This document shows positions 1 to 9,914 of a DNA stretch of 13,543 nt, one piece after another. The stretch covers positions 1 to 13,543 of the forward strand of contig JAEWZE010000208.1 of NCBI GenBank assembly GCA_023395465.1. The letters are read 5' to 3'. Origin of the DNA: Pseudomonadota bacterium (GTDB lineage Bacteria; Pseudomonadota; Gammaproteobacteria; Xanthomonadales; Xanthomonadaceae). A program made the position numbers and the translations under genes. The notes under the pieces were generated by a model. That model searched no databases, was not told the origin of the DNA, and worked only from the letters and a program-made list of their open reading frames with translations. Numbering within the stretch: the first letter of the stretch is position 1; every line of letters begins with the position of its first letter.

Positions 1-31
1 CGCCACGCTCTCCTCAACCCCCACGGCGTGC

Positions 32-40
32 TGCTAGACT
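32..40 (+). promoter_or_regulatory. possible extended -10 promoter element for the B12 operon
   Basis: The sequence TGCTAGACT fits an extended -10 element (TG, one base, then a TAnnnT-like hexamer at 35-40). It would start transcription near position 47, just ahead of the cobalamin aptamer, which is where a promoter for this transcript must lie. The -35 region about 17 bases upstream (around 12-17) is a poor match to TTGACA. The call therefore rests on position and the extended -10 only. Bases 1-31 show nothing else I can name; they may hold the end of an upstream gene or plain promoter DNA. Confidence 0.25.
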
Positions 41-56
41 TGCCGCGCCTGAGGTG

Positions 57-262
57 ACCGCCGGCCTGGCCGGTGGTTGAAACGGGAATCCGGTGCGCCC
101 CGTCGTCACGCGACGACGCGGCAATTCCGGAGCTGCCCCCGCAACGGTAGGCGAGCCAGGTTCGCACACAGCCACTGTGCCAAGCGCATGGGAAGGCGCG
201 GACCGGGAGCGACGGTCGCGATGACACGACGCTCCACTCGCAAGCCCGGAGACCGGCCACAG
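57..262 (+). promoter_or_regulatory. cobalamin (B12) riboswitch aptamer
   Basis: This is an adenosylcobalamin-type riboswitch aptamer ahead of btuB. The conserved blocks occur in the expected order: GGGAATCCGGTG at 84-95, the GCTGCCCCCGCAAC core at 132-145, CCACTG at 172-177, GGGAAGG at 190-196, and the B12 box AGCCCGGAGACCGGCC at 243-258. GGCCGGT at 68-74 can pair perfectly with ACCGGCC at 252-258, closing the aptamer core. A variable hairpin (GACCG/CGGTC, about 201-217) lies between GGGAAGG and the B12 box, where the family tolerates insertions. The family binds B12 and lowers expression of the downstream gene when the vitamin is plentiful. Its outer boundaries are approximate. Confidence 0.95.
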
Positions 263-288
263 GTTTCGATTGGCACGCGGTGGGCGCT

Positions 289-385
289 GTCATGGGGCCC
301 GTGCGCCTGCACGTTGCGCCATGACCACTCCTTGCCGTTTGCCCTGGCCCAACGACACCGCGCGGGCAGGCGCGGTCCAAGGAGT
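289..385 (+). promoter_or_regulatory. riboswitch expression platform that can sequester the btuB Shine-Dalgarno
   Basis: Three complementarities look like a translational switch. GTCATGG (289-295) pairs perfectly with CCATGAC (319-325), forming a stem in the position of P13. The top of this stem carries CGTTGCG (312-318), which is complementary over seven bases to CGCAACG (140-146) in the L5 region of the aptamer, as expected for the L5-L13 kissing contact of this riboswitch family. Directly after the stem, ACTCCTTG (327-334) is complementary over eight bases to CAAGGAGT (378-385), which contains the btuB ribosome binding site. A further seven-base hairpin (357-363 with 370-376) fits inside that helix. 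There is no run of T, so termination is unlikely. The pairings are read from the sequence; the mechanism is inferred. Confidence 0.7.
379..384 (+). promoter_or_regulatory. ribosome binding site of btuB
   Basis: AAGGAG lies six bases before the GTG at 391. It is a strong match to the Shine-Dalgarno consensus and fixes the GTG as the start codon. It lies wholly inside the segment that can pair with 327-334 of the leader. Confidence 0.85.
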
Positions 386-390
386 TCCCC

Positions 391-2265
391 GTGCAGTTTC
401 CCCGGCATTGCCTTGCCGTGGCCGCGCTTGCGGTCGCGTCGTCCCCTGTATTCCCGTGCCACGCATCCGGCCCGGTCCCCGCGACCGACCTCGACGAAGT
501 CGTGGTCACCGCCAGCCGTACCGCGCTCACCCAGGATCAGTCGCTCGCCGCGGTCAGCGTGATCGACCGCGAGCGCATCGAGCGCCTGCAACCGCCCTCG
601 CTGCCGGCGCTGCTGCGCGGCCTGCCGGGCGTCTCGCTGGCCAACAACGGCGGGCCGGGCAAGTCGACCTCGCTGTACCTGCGCGGCACCGAGTCCGACC
701 ACGTGCTGGTGCTGGTCGACGGCGTCAAGATCGGCTCGGCGACCAGCGGCGGCGCCGCGCTGCAGGACATTCCGGTCGAACTGGTCGAGCGGATCGAGAT
801 CGTGCGCGGGCCGTTCTCCAGCCTGTACGGCTCGGAGGCGCTCGGCGGCGTGGTGCAGATCTTCACCCGGCGCCCGAAGGGCGCGTTCGCGCCGTACCTG
901 GGCGTCGGCATCGGCAGCGAGCGGACCCGCAACCTGTCGGCCGGTGTGGCCGGTCGCGCCGGCGAAGGCTGGTATTCGCTGGGTGCGGCCCATACCGAAA
1001 CCGACGGCATCGACGCCTACCGCGGCGACCCGTCGCGCGCCACGCCCGAGCCCTACCTGGACCCCGACCGCGACGGCTACCGCAACAGCTCGGTGACGCT
1101 GCAGGGCGGCTACCGCTTCGGCGAGCACTGGGACGCCGAGGCCCGCGTGTTCCGCGCGCAGGCCCACAACGAATACGACGGCAGCCAGAACAACGAGGCC
1201 GACAACGTCCAGCAGGTCGTCGCCGCGCGCCTGCGCTACACCGCCGACGGCCCGCTGACGCTGGTGCTCAACGCCGGGCGCAGCGCCGACCTCAGCGATG
1301 CCTACATGGACGGCGTCTATTCGAGCACCTTCGACACCCGCCGCGCGGTCGCCTCGCTGCAGGCCGACATCGGCATCGGCGAAGGGCTGCTCAGCGCCGG
1401 CCTGGACTGGCAGGGCGACGAGGTCGACAGCACCACCGTCTACACCGTCGACCGCCGCCACAACCGCGCGCTGTTCGCGCAGTGGCAACAGGAGATCGGC
1501 GACCACGCGCTGCAGGCCAGCCTGCGCCGGGACGACAACAGCCAGTTCGGCGGCCGCACCACCGGCAGCGCGCTGTGGGGCTGGGACTTCGCCGATGCGC
1601 TGCGGCTGACCGCCAGCTACGGCACCGCGTTCAAGGCGCCCACCTTCAACGAGCTGTACTTCACCGGCTACGGCAATCCCGACCTGCGGCCGGAGACGTC
1701 GGACAGCATCGAGCTGGGACTGCGCGGCGAGCATGGCCGCGGCGGCTGGGCCATCAACGCCTTCCAGTCGGAGATCGACGACCTGATCGCCTACGACTCG
1801 CGCCTGGTCGACGACACGCATCCCTACGGGCAGCCCAACAACATCGACCGCGCCCGCATCCGCGGGCTGGAGCTGGTCGGCCACGCCACGCTGGCCGGCT
1901 GGCTGCTGCAGGCCAACGCCTCGTGGCTGGACCCGCGCAACGACAGCAACGGCGCCAGCGCGGGCAACGTCCTGCCGCGCCGCGCACGCCGCACCGCGCG
2001 GCTGGAGGCGGACCGCGAGCTGGGCAGGTTCAGCATCGGCGCCACGGTCAACGCCGCCGCCGAGCGGTTCGACGACCTCGCCAACCGCAAGCGGATGAGC
2101 GGCTACGCCACCGTCGACCTGCGCGTGGCCTACGCGCTGGCGCCGCAATGGCGGCTGCGCTTGGGCACCGACAACGTACTCGACCGCGACTACGAGACCG
2201 CGAAGTTCTACCGCCAACCCGGTCGCAGCTGGCTGTTGAGCCTGCGTTTCAGCGGCGGAAGCTGA
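391..2265 (+). CDS. btuB: TonB-dependent vitamin B12 outer-membrane receptor BtuB
   Basis: BtuB imports cobalamin and other corrinoids across the outer membrane using energy from TonB-ExbBD. The 624-residue product starts at a GTG with a strong AAGGAG six bases upstream. Residues 1-25 form a signal peptide, with a plausible cut after CHA. A TonB box (DEVVVTA, about 35-41) follows, then a plug domain at roughly 45-165 with the usual LPGVSL, YLRGT and VERIEIVRGP/SSLYGSEALGGVV stretches. The rest is the 22-strand barrel, ending in a strand with LSLRF just four residues before the C-terminus. The length is close to E. coli BtuB (about 614). The cobalamin riboswitch immediately upstream and the cobalamin genes downstream favour a corrinoid substrate over a siderophore. 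The gene is followed by 85 bases and then btuM. Confidence 0.93.
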   Translation: MQFPRHCLAVAALAVASSPVFPCHASGPVPATDLDEVVVTASRTALTQDQSLAAVSVIDRERIERLQPPSLPALLRGLPGVSLANNGGPGKSTSLYLRGTESDHVLVLVDGVKIGSATSGGAALQDIPVELVERIEIVRGPFSSLYGSEALGGVVQIFTRRPKGAFAPYLGVGIGSERTRNLSAGVAGRAGEGWYSLGAAHTETDGIDAYRGDPSRATPEPYLDPDRDGYRNSSVTLQGGYRFGEHWDAEARVFRAQAHNEYDGSQNNEADNVQQVVAARLRYTADGPLTLVLNAGRSADLSDAYMDGVYSSTFDTRRAVASLQADIGIGEGLLSAGLDWQGDEVDSTTVYTVDRRHNRALFAQWQQEIGDHALQASLRRDDNSQFGGRTTGSALWGWDFADALRLTASYGTAFKAPTFNELYFTGYGNPDLRPETSDSIELGLRGEHGRGGWAINAFQSEIDDLIAYDSRLVDDTHPYGQPNNIDRARIRGLELVGHATLAGWLLQANASWLDPRNDSNGASAGNVLPRRARRTARLEADRELGRFSIGATVNAAAERFDDLANRKRMSGYATVDLRVAYALAPQWRLRLGTDNVLDRDYETAKFYRQPGRSWLLSLRFSGGS

Positions 2266-2340
2266 GCCCGTCGGCGTCGTTGCCGCAGCCCGATCCCGGA
2301 CTCGACCCCGAGTCGCCGAACCGATCCCGCATCCACTTCC

Positions 2341-2344
2341 GGAG
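2341..2344 (+). promoter_or_regulatory. ribosome binding site of btuM
   Basis: GGAG lies six bases before the ATG at 2351 and supports that start. The 85-base gap after btuB also holds a six-base hairpin (GACTCG 2299-2304 with CGAGTC 2309-2314) that has no T-run, so it is more likely a processing or stability element than a terminator. Confidence 0.6.
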
Positions 2345-2350
2345 CCCTCC

Positions 2351-2956
2351 ATGATCAATCCCAGTTCGAACCTTCCGTTCTCTTCCCGCCATGCGCAGAC
2401 CTGCGTCGCCATCGTGCTGGCGGTCCTGCTGGTGGCCACACGCGGCAATCACGTCGCCAGCATCCACGCCCTGCCCAGCGGCTCGTGGGCGGTGTTCTTC
2501 CTGGCCGGTGCGCTGCTGCGCCCGCGCTGGGCGTTCCTGGCGCTGTTCGCGCTGGCGGTGTCGGTCGACTTCGCCAGTCTGACGCTGGAACGCATCGCCG
2601 AGACCTGCATGACGCCCGGCTACTGGATGCTGCTGCCGGCCTATGCGCTGCTGTGGGGCGGCGGGCGGCTCTACGCGCGGCTCCACGTCGAGCGGCCGGG
2701 CACCGTGATGCGGCTGATGGCGGTACTGGCGGCGACCTCGGTGCTGGCCTACCAGTTCTCCGGCGGCGGCCACTACCTGCTGTCGGGAACGCAGCCAGAC
2801 CCGAGCGTGGCGGAGTACGTGGCACGGGTGCTCCACTACATGCCGCAGCGACTGTTCAACCTGTCGGTCTACGTGCTCGGCGCCGCCGTGCTGTACGCGG
2901 CATGGCGACTGGCCGGGCGTGCGGCCGGGCGTGTCGCCGCGTCGCGCGGGGCCTGA
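2351..2956 (+). CDS. btuM: BtuM-type single-component cobalamin transporter (inner membrane)
   Basis: This is a 201-residue integral membrane protein with about six hydrophobic segments (near 17-30, 44-57, 59-76, 90-105, 119-136 and 168-188), the size and shape of an ECF S-component. I assign it to BtuM, a cobalamin-binding membrane protein that works without an energising module and in which a cysteine binds the cobalt. From memory, the key residues of Thiobacillus denitrificans BtuM are His28, Asp67, Cys80, Tyr85 and Arg153. This protein has His34, Asp73, Cys86, Tyr91 and Arg159, all shifted by exactly six. The protein sits between btuB and cobO under a B12 riboswitch, and no btuC, btuD or btuF is present, so it would be the inner-membrane step. 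If the assignment is wrong, the fallback is an uncharacterised corrinoid or cobalt permease. Confidence 0.85.
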   Translation: MINPSSNLPFSSRHAQTCVAIVLAVLLVATRGNHVASIHALPSGSWAVFFLAGALLRPRWAFLALFALAVSVDFASLTLERIAETCMTPGYWMLLPAYALLWGGGRLYARLHVERPGTVMRLMAVLAATSVLAYQFSGGGHYLLSGTQPDPSVAEYVARVLHYMPQRLFNLSVYVLGAAVLYAAWRLAGRAAGRVAASRGA

Positions 2957-2959
2957 GCC

Positions 2960-3597
2960 GTGGGCGGCGTGCGGGTGGATAGTTCCGACACGGCGGATGC
3001 GCTCGCCACGCAGGAGCGCCACCGCGAGCGCGCGCAGCGCAAGAAGGCGCTGGTCGCCCGCCGCGTCGCGCGGGCGACCATCGACCGCGGCGTGGTGGTG
3101 GTCAACACCGGCAACGGCAAGGGCAAGAGCTCGTCGGGGTTCGGCATGCTCGCGCGGTCGCTTGGCCACGGCTTCCACTGCGGCGTGGTGCAGTTCATCA
3201 AGGGCAGTTTCTCGACCGGCGAGGAAGCGTTCTTCCGCCGCTTCGCCGACGACATCGACTACCACGTGATGGGCGAGGGCTTCACCTGGGAGACCCAGGA
3301 TCGCGAGCGCGACATCGCCAAGGCGCAGGCGGCCTGGGCGGTGGCGCGGACGATGCTGGAAGATCCGGGCTACGACTTCGTGCTGCTCGACGAACTCAAC
3401 ATCGCCCTGGTCAAGGACTACGTGGCGGTGGAGGAGGTGGTCGCCGCACTGGCCGCGCGGCCGTCGCGCCAGCACGTGGTGATCACCGGCCGCGGCGCAC
3501 CCGCGGCTCTGGTGGAGGCCGCCGATACCGTTACCGAGATGCGCGTGGTCAAGCATGCGTTCAAGGCCGGCATCAAGGCGCAGAAGGGCGTGGAGCT

Positions 3598-3601
<4 letters not shown>
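2960..3601 (+). CDS. cobO: corrinoid adenosyltransferase, CobA/CobO/BtuR type
   Basis: CobO transfers the adenosyl group of ATP to the cobalt of reduced corrinoids, giving the adenosylated forms used by the later enzymes. The 213-residue product belongs to the CobA/CobO/BtuR family. It has the family P-loop GNGKGKSS (51-58), GEGFTWETQD (105-114), the LLDELN acidic motif (142-147), VITGRGAP (174-181) and the C-terminal TEMRVVKHAF with AGIKAQKGVE (about 192-212). An arginine- and lysine-rich N-terminal helix precedes the P-loop, as is usual. The GTG at 2960 lies three bases after the btuM stop and has no strong ribosome binding site, which suggests translational coupling. In-frame GTG codons at 2969 and 2975 are alternative starts. 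The gene ends in a GTGA overlap with cbiA. Confidence 0.96.
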
Positions 3602-4891
<1,290 letters not shown>

Positions 4892-4893
<2 letters not shown>

Positions 4894-4896
4894 GGA
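4892..4896 (+). promoter_or_regulatory. ribosome binding site of cbiB
   Basis: GAGGA overlaps the cbiA stop codon (4891-4893) and lies seven bases before the GTG at 4904. It supports that GTG as the start of cbiB. Confidence 0.55.
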
Positions 4897-4903
4897 CGCG
4901 ACG

Positions 4904-5875
4904 GTGAGCCTGGCTTTGGTCGCCGAACTGGCGCTGCTGCGAGCCGGTGCAGCGACGGTCGCGGTGGCGCTGGACGCGATGTTCGGTGAGCCGCGCCGTG
5001 GCCATCCGCTGGTCGGCTTCGGCCGGCTGACCGGCTGGATCGAACGCCGGCTGTACCGCGACCACCGGTTGGCCGGGGTGCTGGCCTGGTCGTGCGCGGT
5101 GCTGCCGCTGGTGGCGTTGGCCGCGGCGGTGGAGTGGTTTGCGCAGGCCGGGTCGCCGTGGGTCGCGGCGGCGCTGGGCGCGCTGGTGTTGGCGCTGGCG
5201 ATCGGCCATCGCAGCCTGGGCGAGCACGCCGCGCCGGTCGCCGCCGCGCTGGAGGCCGGAGACCTGGATGCGGCGCGCGGCGCGGTCGCACGCATGGTCA
5301 GCCGCGACACCGTGGCGCTGGACGCCACCCAGACCGCCGCGGCGACGACCGAGTCGGTGCTGGAAAACGGCTGCGACGCGGTGTTCGGCGCGCTGTTCTG
5401 GTTCGCCCTGCTGGGCCTGCCGGGGGTGGTGCTGTACCGGTTGGCCAACACCCTCGATGCGATGTGGGGTTACCGCAACTCGCGCTACCACCGCTTCGGC
5501 TGGGCCGCGGCGCGGATCGACGACGGGCTCAACCTGCTGCCGGCGCGGCTGACCGCGCTGGCGTATGCGCTGTGCGGACACACCGCGCGCGCGCTGCGCT
5601 GCTGGTCGGCGCAGGCGCGGCACTGGAAGAGCCCCAACGCCGGCCCGGTGATGGCCGCCGGCGCCGGGGCGATCGGCGTGCGGCTGGGGGGAGCGGCGCC
5701 GTATCACGGCCGCTGGCAGCTCCGGCCGGAACTGGGCGAGGGCGGGCCTGCCGGAGCGGAGTCGATCCGGCGCGCGCTGCGGCTGGTGCGCGACGCGTTG
5801 CTGGTCTGGCTGTTGGCGCTCTGGGCACTCGCCATCGCCTTGAACTGGGCCGGGCCCGAGGGGCCGCATGCTTGA
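4904..5875 (+). CDS. cbiB: adenosylcobinamide-phosphate synthase CbiB
   Basis: CbiB is an inner-membrane enzyme that attaches aminopropanol phosphate to the f side chain of adenosylcobyric acid, giving adenosylcobinamide phosphate. The 323-residue product shows the family landmarks: LDAMFGEPRRGHPLVGFG near 23-40, the SRDTVALD segment, ESVLENGCDAVFGALFWF (about 149-166), NTLDAMWGYRN, and KSPNAGPVMAAGAGAIGVRLGG toward the C-terminus. Several hydrophobic stretches fit membrane helices, including one near the C-terminus. The GTG start lies 11 bases after the cbiA stop and has a GAGGA ribosome binding site. The end overlaps the start of cobD by eight bases. The substrate amine phosphate would come from CobD, encoded next door. 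Confidence 0.95.
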   Translation: MSLALVAELALLRAGAATVAVALDAMFGEPRRGHPLVGFGRLTGWIERRLYRDHRLAGVLAWSCAVLPLVALAAAVEWFAQAGSPWVAAALGALVLALAIGHRSLGEHAAPVAAALEAGDLDAARGAVARMVSRDTVALDATQTAAATTESVLENGCDAVFGALFWFALLGLPGVVLYRLANTLDAMWGYRNSRYHRFGWAAARIDDGLNLLPARLTALAYALCGHTARALRCWSAQARHWKSPNAGPVMAAGAGAIGVRLGGAAPYHGRWQLRPELGEGGPAGAESIRRALRLVRDALLVWLLALWALAIALNWAGPEGPHA

Positions 5876-6847
5876 GCACGGAGGGCGCCTGCTCCGCGCC
5901 GCACGCCAGTACCGGATCGACCCATCGCAGTGGCTGGACCTGTCGACCGGCATCAACCCGGACGGCTGGCCGGTGCCGCCGGTCCCGGCGCAGGTCTGGC
6001 AACGCCTGCCGGAGGACGACGACGGCCTGGTCGAGATCGCGTGCGACTACTACGGCGCGCCGTCGCTGCTGCCGGTGGCCGGATCGCAGGCGGCGATCCA
6101 GATGCTGCCGCGACTGCGCGCGCCGTCGCGAGTGGCGGTGCTGGCGCCGGGCTACGCCGAGCACGCACACGCCTGGCAGCGCGCCGGCCACGCGGTGGAG
6201 CGGCTGCCGGCCGCGGACATCCACGCGCGAGCGGCGGAGTTCGACGTCGTCGTGCTGATCCATCCCAACAATCCCGGCGGCGAGCGGTTCGATGTCGGCG
6301 CGCTGCTGCAGCTGCACGCCGCGCTCGCCGCGCGCGGTGGCTGGCTGGTGGTCGACGAGGCGTTCATGGACGCCGATCCCACCCACAGCCTGTGCCCGCA
6401 CAGCGACCGCGAGGGGCTGGTGGTGCTGCGCTCGGTCGGCAAGTTCTTCGGCCTCGCCGGCGCGCGGGTCGGCTTCGCCTGCGCCGCACCGGCGCTGCTG
6501 GACGCCCTGCGCGAGCGGCTCGGGCCGTGGACGCTGACCGGGCCCAGCCGCTTCGTCGTGGCCCGGGCACTGGCCGACCGCGACTGGCATGCCCGCGTGC
6601 GCACCGCGCTGGCCGGTCGCAGCGCCCGCCTGGCGACCCTGCTGGTGACCCACGGCCTGGCGCCCGATGGTGGCTGCGCATTCTTCCACTGGCGCCGCGA
6701 CGCCCGCGCCGCGCAACTGCACGACGCGCTGGCCCGGCGCGGCATCCTGGTGCGGCACTTCGACGCGCCGGCCAGCCTGCGTTTCGGCCTGCCGCGCGAC
6801 GCCGCCGACTTCGACCGGCTCGACGCGGCGCTGGCGGCGGTGATGGC

Positions 6848-6851
<4 letters not shown>
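5868..6851 (+). CDS. cobD: L-threonine-O-3-phosphate decarboxylase (CobD; CobC in Pseudomonas naming)
   Basis: This PLP enzyme of the aminotransferase class I/II fold decarboxylates threonine phosphate to (R)-1-amino-2-propanol phosphate for CbiB. The 327-residue product opens with LEHGG and has LDLSTGINPDG (23-33), HPNNPGG (132-138), the PLP-contacting aspartate in VVDEAF (161-166), the Schiff-base lysine Lys192 in RSVGKFFGLAGAR, and Arg200. Histidinol-phosphate aminotransferase is the nearest alternative, but the STGINP opening and the neighbours favour CobD. The ATG at 5868 follows GAGGGG by four bases and overlaps the end of cbiB. The threonine kinase needed to make the substrate (PduX or BluE type) is not in the window. 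Confidence 0.93.
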
Positions 6852-8331
<1,480 letters not shown>

Positions 8332-8344
<13 letters not shown>

Positions 8345-8856
8345 TCCTCGGCGGCGCGCGATCCGGCAAGAGCGCGCTGGCCGAGCGCCTGGCCGGTGGG
8401 TTCGACGACGTGGTCTACATCGCCACCGCCCGCCGCGAGCCCGGCGACGCCGAGATGGCCGCGCGCATCACCCACCACCGCGAGCGCCGCCCCGCGCACT
8501 GGGGCTGCATCGAGGAGCCGCTGGCGCTGGCCGCGACCCTGCGCGCGCAGGCCCGCCCGGGCCGCTGCCTGCTGGTCGACTGCCTCAACCTGTGGCTGAG
8601 CAACCTGCTGCTCGATGCCGACACCGACCGGTTCGCGCGCGAGCGTGCGGCGTTGTTGCAGGCGCTGCCGGACCTGCCCGGCGCGACCGTGCTGGTCGGC
8701 AACGAGGTCGGCATGGGCCTCGTCCCGATGGGAGAACTGCCGCGTCGCTTCGTCGATGAAGCCGGCCGCCTGCACCAGGATCTTGCCGCCCGCTGCGAGC
8801 GGGTGGTGTTCGTCGCGGCGGGACTGCCGCTGGCACTGAAGGGAGCCCTGCCATGA
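8332..8856 (+). CDS. cobU: adenosylcobinamide kinase / adenosylcobinamide-phosphate guanylyltransferase CobU
   Basis: CobU phosphorylates adenosylcobinamide and then adds GMP to give adenosylcobinamide-GDP. The kinase activity allows salvage of imported cobinamide. The 174-residue product has the P-loop GGARSGKS (7-14), YIATAR (29-34), EMAARITHHRERRPAHW (41-57) and NEVGMGLVP. His48 aligns with His46 of the Salmonella enzyme, the residue that carries GMP; this alignment is from memory. The ATG at 8332 is preceded by GGAGG (8323-8327) and overlaps the end of cobQ by 13 bases, the longest overlap in the operon. The frame is open upstream of this ATG, but that is shadow coding of cobQ. The stop overlaps cobT in an ATGA. 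Confidence 0.95.
8839..8845 (+). promoter_or_regulatory. ribosome binding site of cobT
   Basis: AAGGGAG lies inside the end of cobU, seven bases before the ATG at 8853. It supports that start despite the ATGA overlap. Confidence 0.6.
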
Positions 8857-9914
8857 ACCACCAAGCGCTGCGCGCCGCCTGCATGCAGCCCGACGCCGCG
8901 ATCGAAGCGGCCGCGCGCGCGCACCAGTCGCGCCTGACCAAGCCGCCGGGCTCGCTGGGCCGTCTGGAAGACGCCGCGATCCAGCTGGCCGCGCTGCAGC
9001 GCAGTCCGCAGCCGCGCGCCGGGCGGGTGTGGATCAGCGTGTTCGCCGCCGACCACGGCGTGGCCGACGAGGGCGTGTCGGCGTTCCCGCAGGCGGTGAC
9101 CGGCGAGATGGTGCGCAACTTCGTCCACGGCGGCGCCGCGATCAGCGTGCTGGCGCGCGAACTGGGCGCGCGGCTGGAGGTGGTGAACCTCGGCCTGGTC
9201 AACGATGCCGGCGCGCTCGATGGCGTGCGCCGCGCGGTGATCGCCGCGGCCAGCGGCAACTTCTGCAACGGCCCGGCGATGACCCCGGCGCAGCTGCAGG
9301 CGGCGCTGGCCGCCGGCGCCGACAGCGTGGCCGCCGCGCTGGCCGACGGCAGCGACCTGTTCATCGGCGGCGAGATGGGCATCGCCAACACCACCACCGC
9401 CACCGCGCTGGGCTGCGCCCTGCTGGGTCTGCCGCCGGAACGGCTGACCGGCGCCGGCACCGGGCTGGACGCCGCCGGCATCCGCCACAAGGTGGCGGTG
9501 GTCGCACGCGCGCTGCAGCGCCACGCCGATGCTGCCGACCCGCTGGAACAGCTGCGCTGCCTTGGCGGCTTCGAGATCGCCGCGCTCGCCGGCGCCTTCG
9601 TCGCCGCCGCGCAGGCCGGCCTGCCGGTGCTGGTCGACGGCTTCATCACCACGGTCGCCGCGCTGGCCGCGGTGCGGATCAATCCGGGCGTGCGGCCGTG
9701 GCTGCTGTTCGGCCACCGCTCGCGCGAGCGCGGCCACGACGCGGTGCTGGCCGCGCTGCAGGCCGAACCGCTGCTCGACCTCGGCATGCGCCTGGGCGAG
9801 GCCAGCGGCGCGGCGGGCGCGGTGCCGCTGCTGCGCCTGGCCTGCGCGCTGCACGGGACGATGGCGACGTTCGAGCAGGCCGGCGTGTCCGACGCCACGG
9901 GAGCACGCGGATGA
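8853..9914 (+). CDS. cobT: nicotinate-nucleotide--dimethylbenzimidazole phosphoribosyltransferase CobT
   Basis: CobT makes alpha-ribazole 5'-phosphate, the lower-ligand half of cobalamin, from nicotinate mononucleotide and dimethylbenzimidazole. The 353-residue product matches the family length. It has TKPPGSLGRLE (29-39), FAADHGV (64-70), IGGEMGIANTTTA (171-183), GTGLD (202-206) and INPGVRPWLLFGHRS (276-290). The MRLGEASGAAGA stretch contains Glu316, in the position of the catalytic Glu317 of Salmonella CobT (numbering from memory). The ATG shares an ATGA with the cobU stop and follows AAGGGAG by seven bases. No bluB gene for dimethylbenzimidazole synthesis is present, so the base must come from elsewhere in the genome or from outside. 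Confidence 0.96.
   Translation: MNHQALRAACMQPDAAIEAAARAHQSRLTKPPGSLGRLEDAAIQLAALQRSPQPRAGRVWISVFAADHGVADEGVSAFPQAVTGEMVRNFVHGGAAISVLARELGARLEVVNLGLVNDAGALDGVRRAVIAAASGNFCNGPAMTPAQLQAALAAGADSVAAALADGSDLFIGGEMGIANTTTATALGCALLGLPPERLTGAGTGLDAAGIRHKVAVVARALQRHADAADPLEQLRCLGGFEIAALAGAFVAAAQAGLPVLVDGFITTVAALAAVRINPGVRPWLLFGHRSRERGHDAVLAALQAEPLLDLGMRLGEASGAAGAVPLLRLACALHGTMATFEQAGVSDATGARG
9899..9903 (+). promoter_or_regulatory. ribosome binding site of cobC
   Basis: GGGAG near the end of cobT lies seven bases before the ATG at 9911. It helps fix that start within an otherwise long open frame. Confidence 0.5.

Noticed and set aside
2299..2314. Hairpin between btuB and btuM as a transcription terminator
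   Set aside because: The stem is only six base pairs, there is no T-run, and btuM belongs functionally with the downstream genes. It may be an intercistronic processing element.
106..2448. 780-codon open frame on the minus strand opposite the riboswitch and btuB
   Set aside because: The translation is low-complexity Ala/Val/Arg/Gln-rich sequence with no domain. It runs through the riboswitch and mirrors the codon bias of btuB, as expected for antisense frames in very GC-rich DNA.
2249..3556. 435-codon minus-strand open frame opposite btuM and cobO
   Set aside because: It is antisense to two clearly identified genes and its product is rich in His, Arg and Gly with no recognisable motif.
5930..6847. 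306-codon upstream extension of the cobQ reading frame
   Set aside because: This stretch is the cobD coding region read in another frame. CobQ homology begins exactly at the ATG at 6848, which shares an ATGA with the cobD stop.
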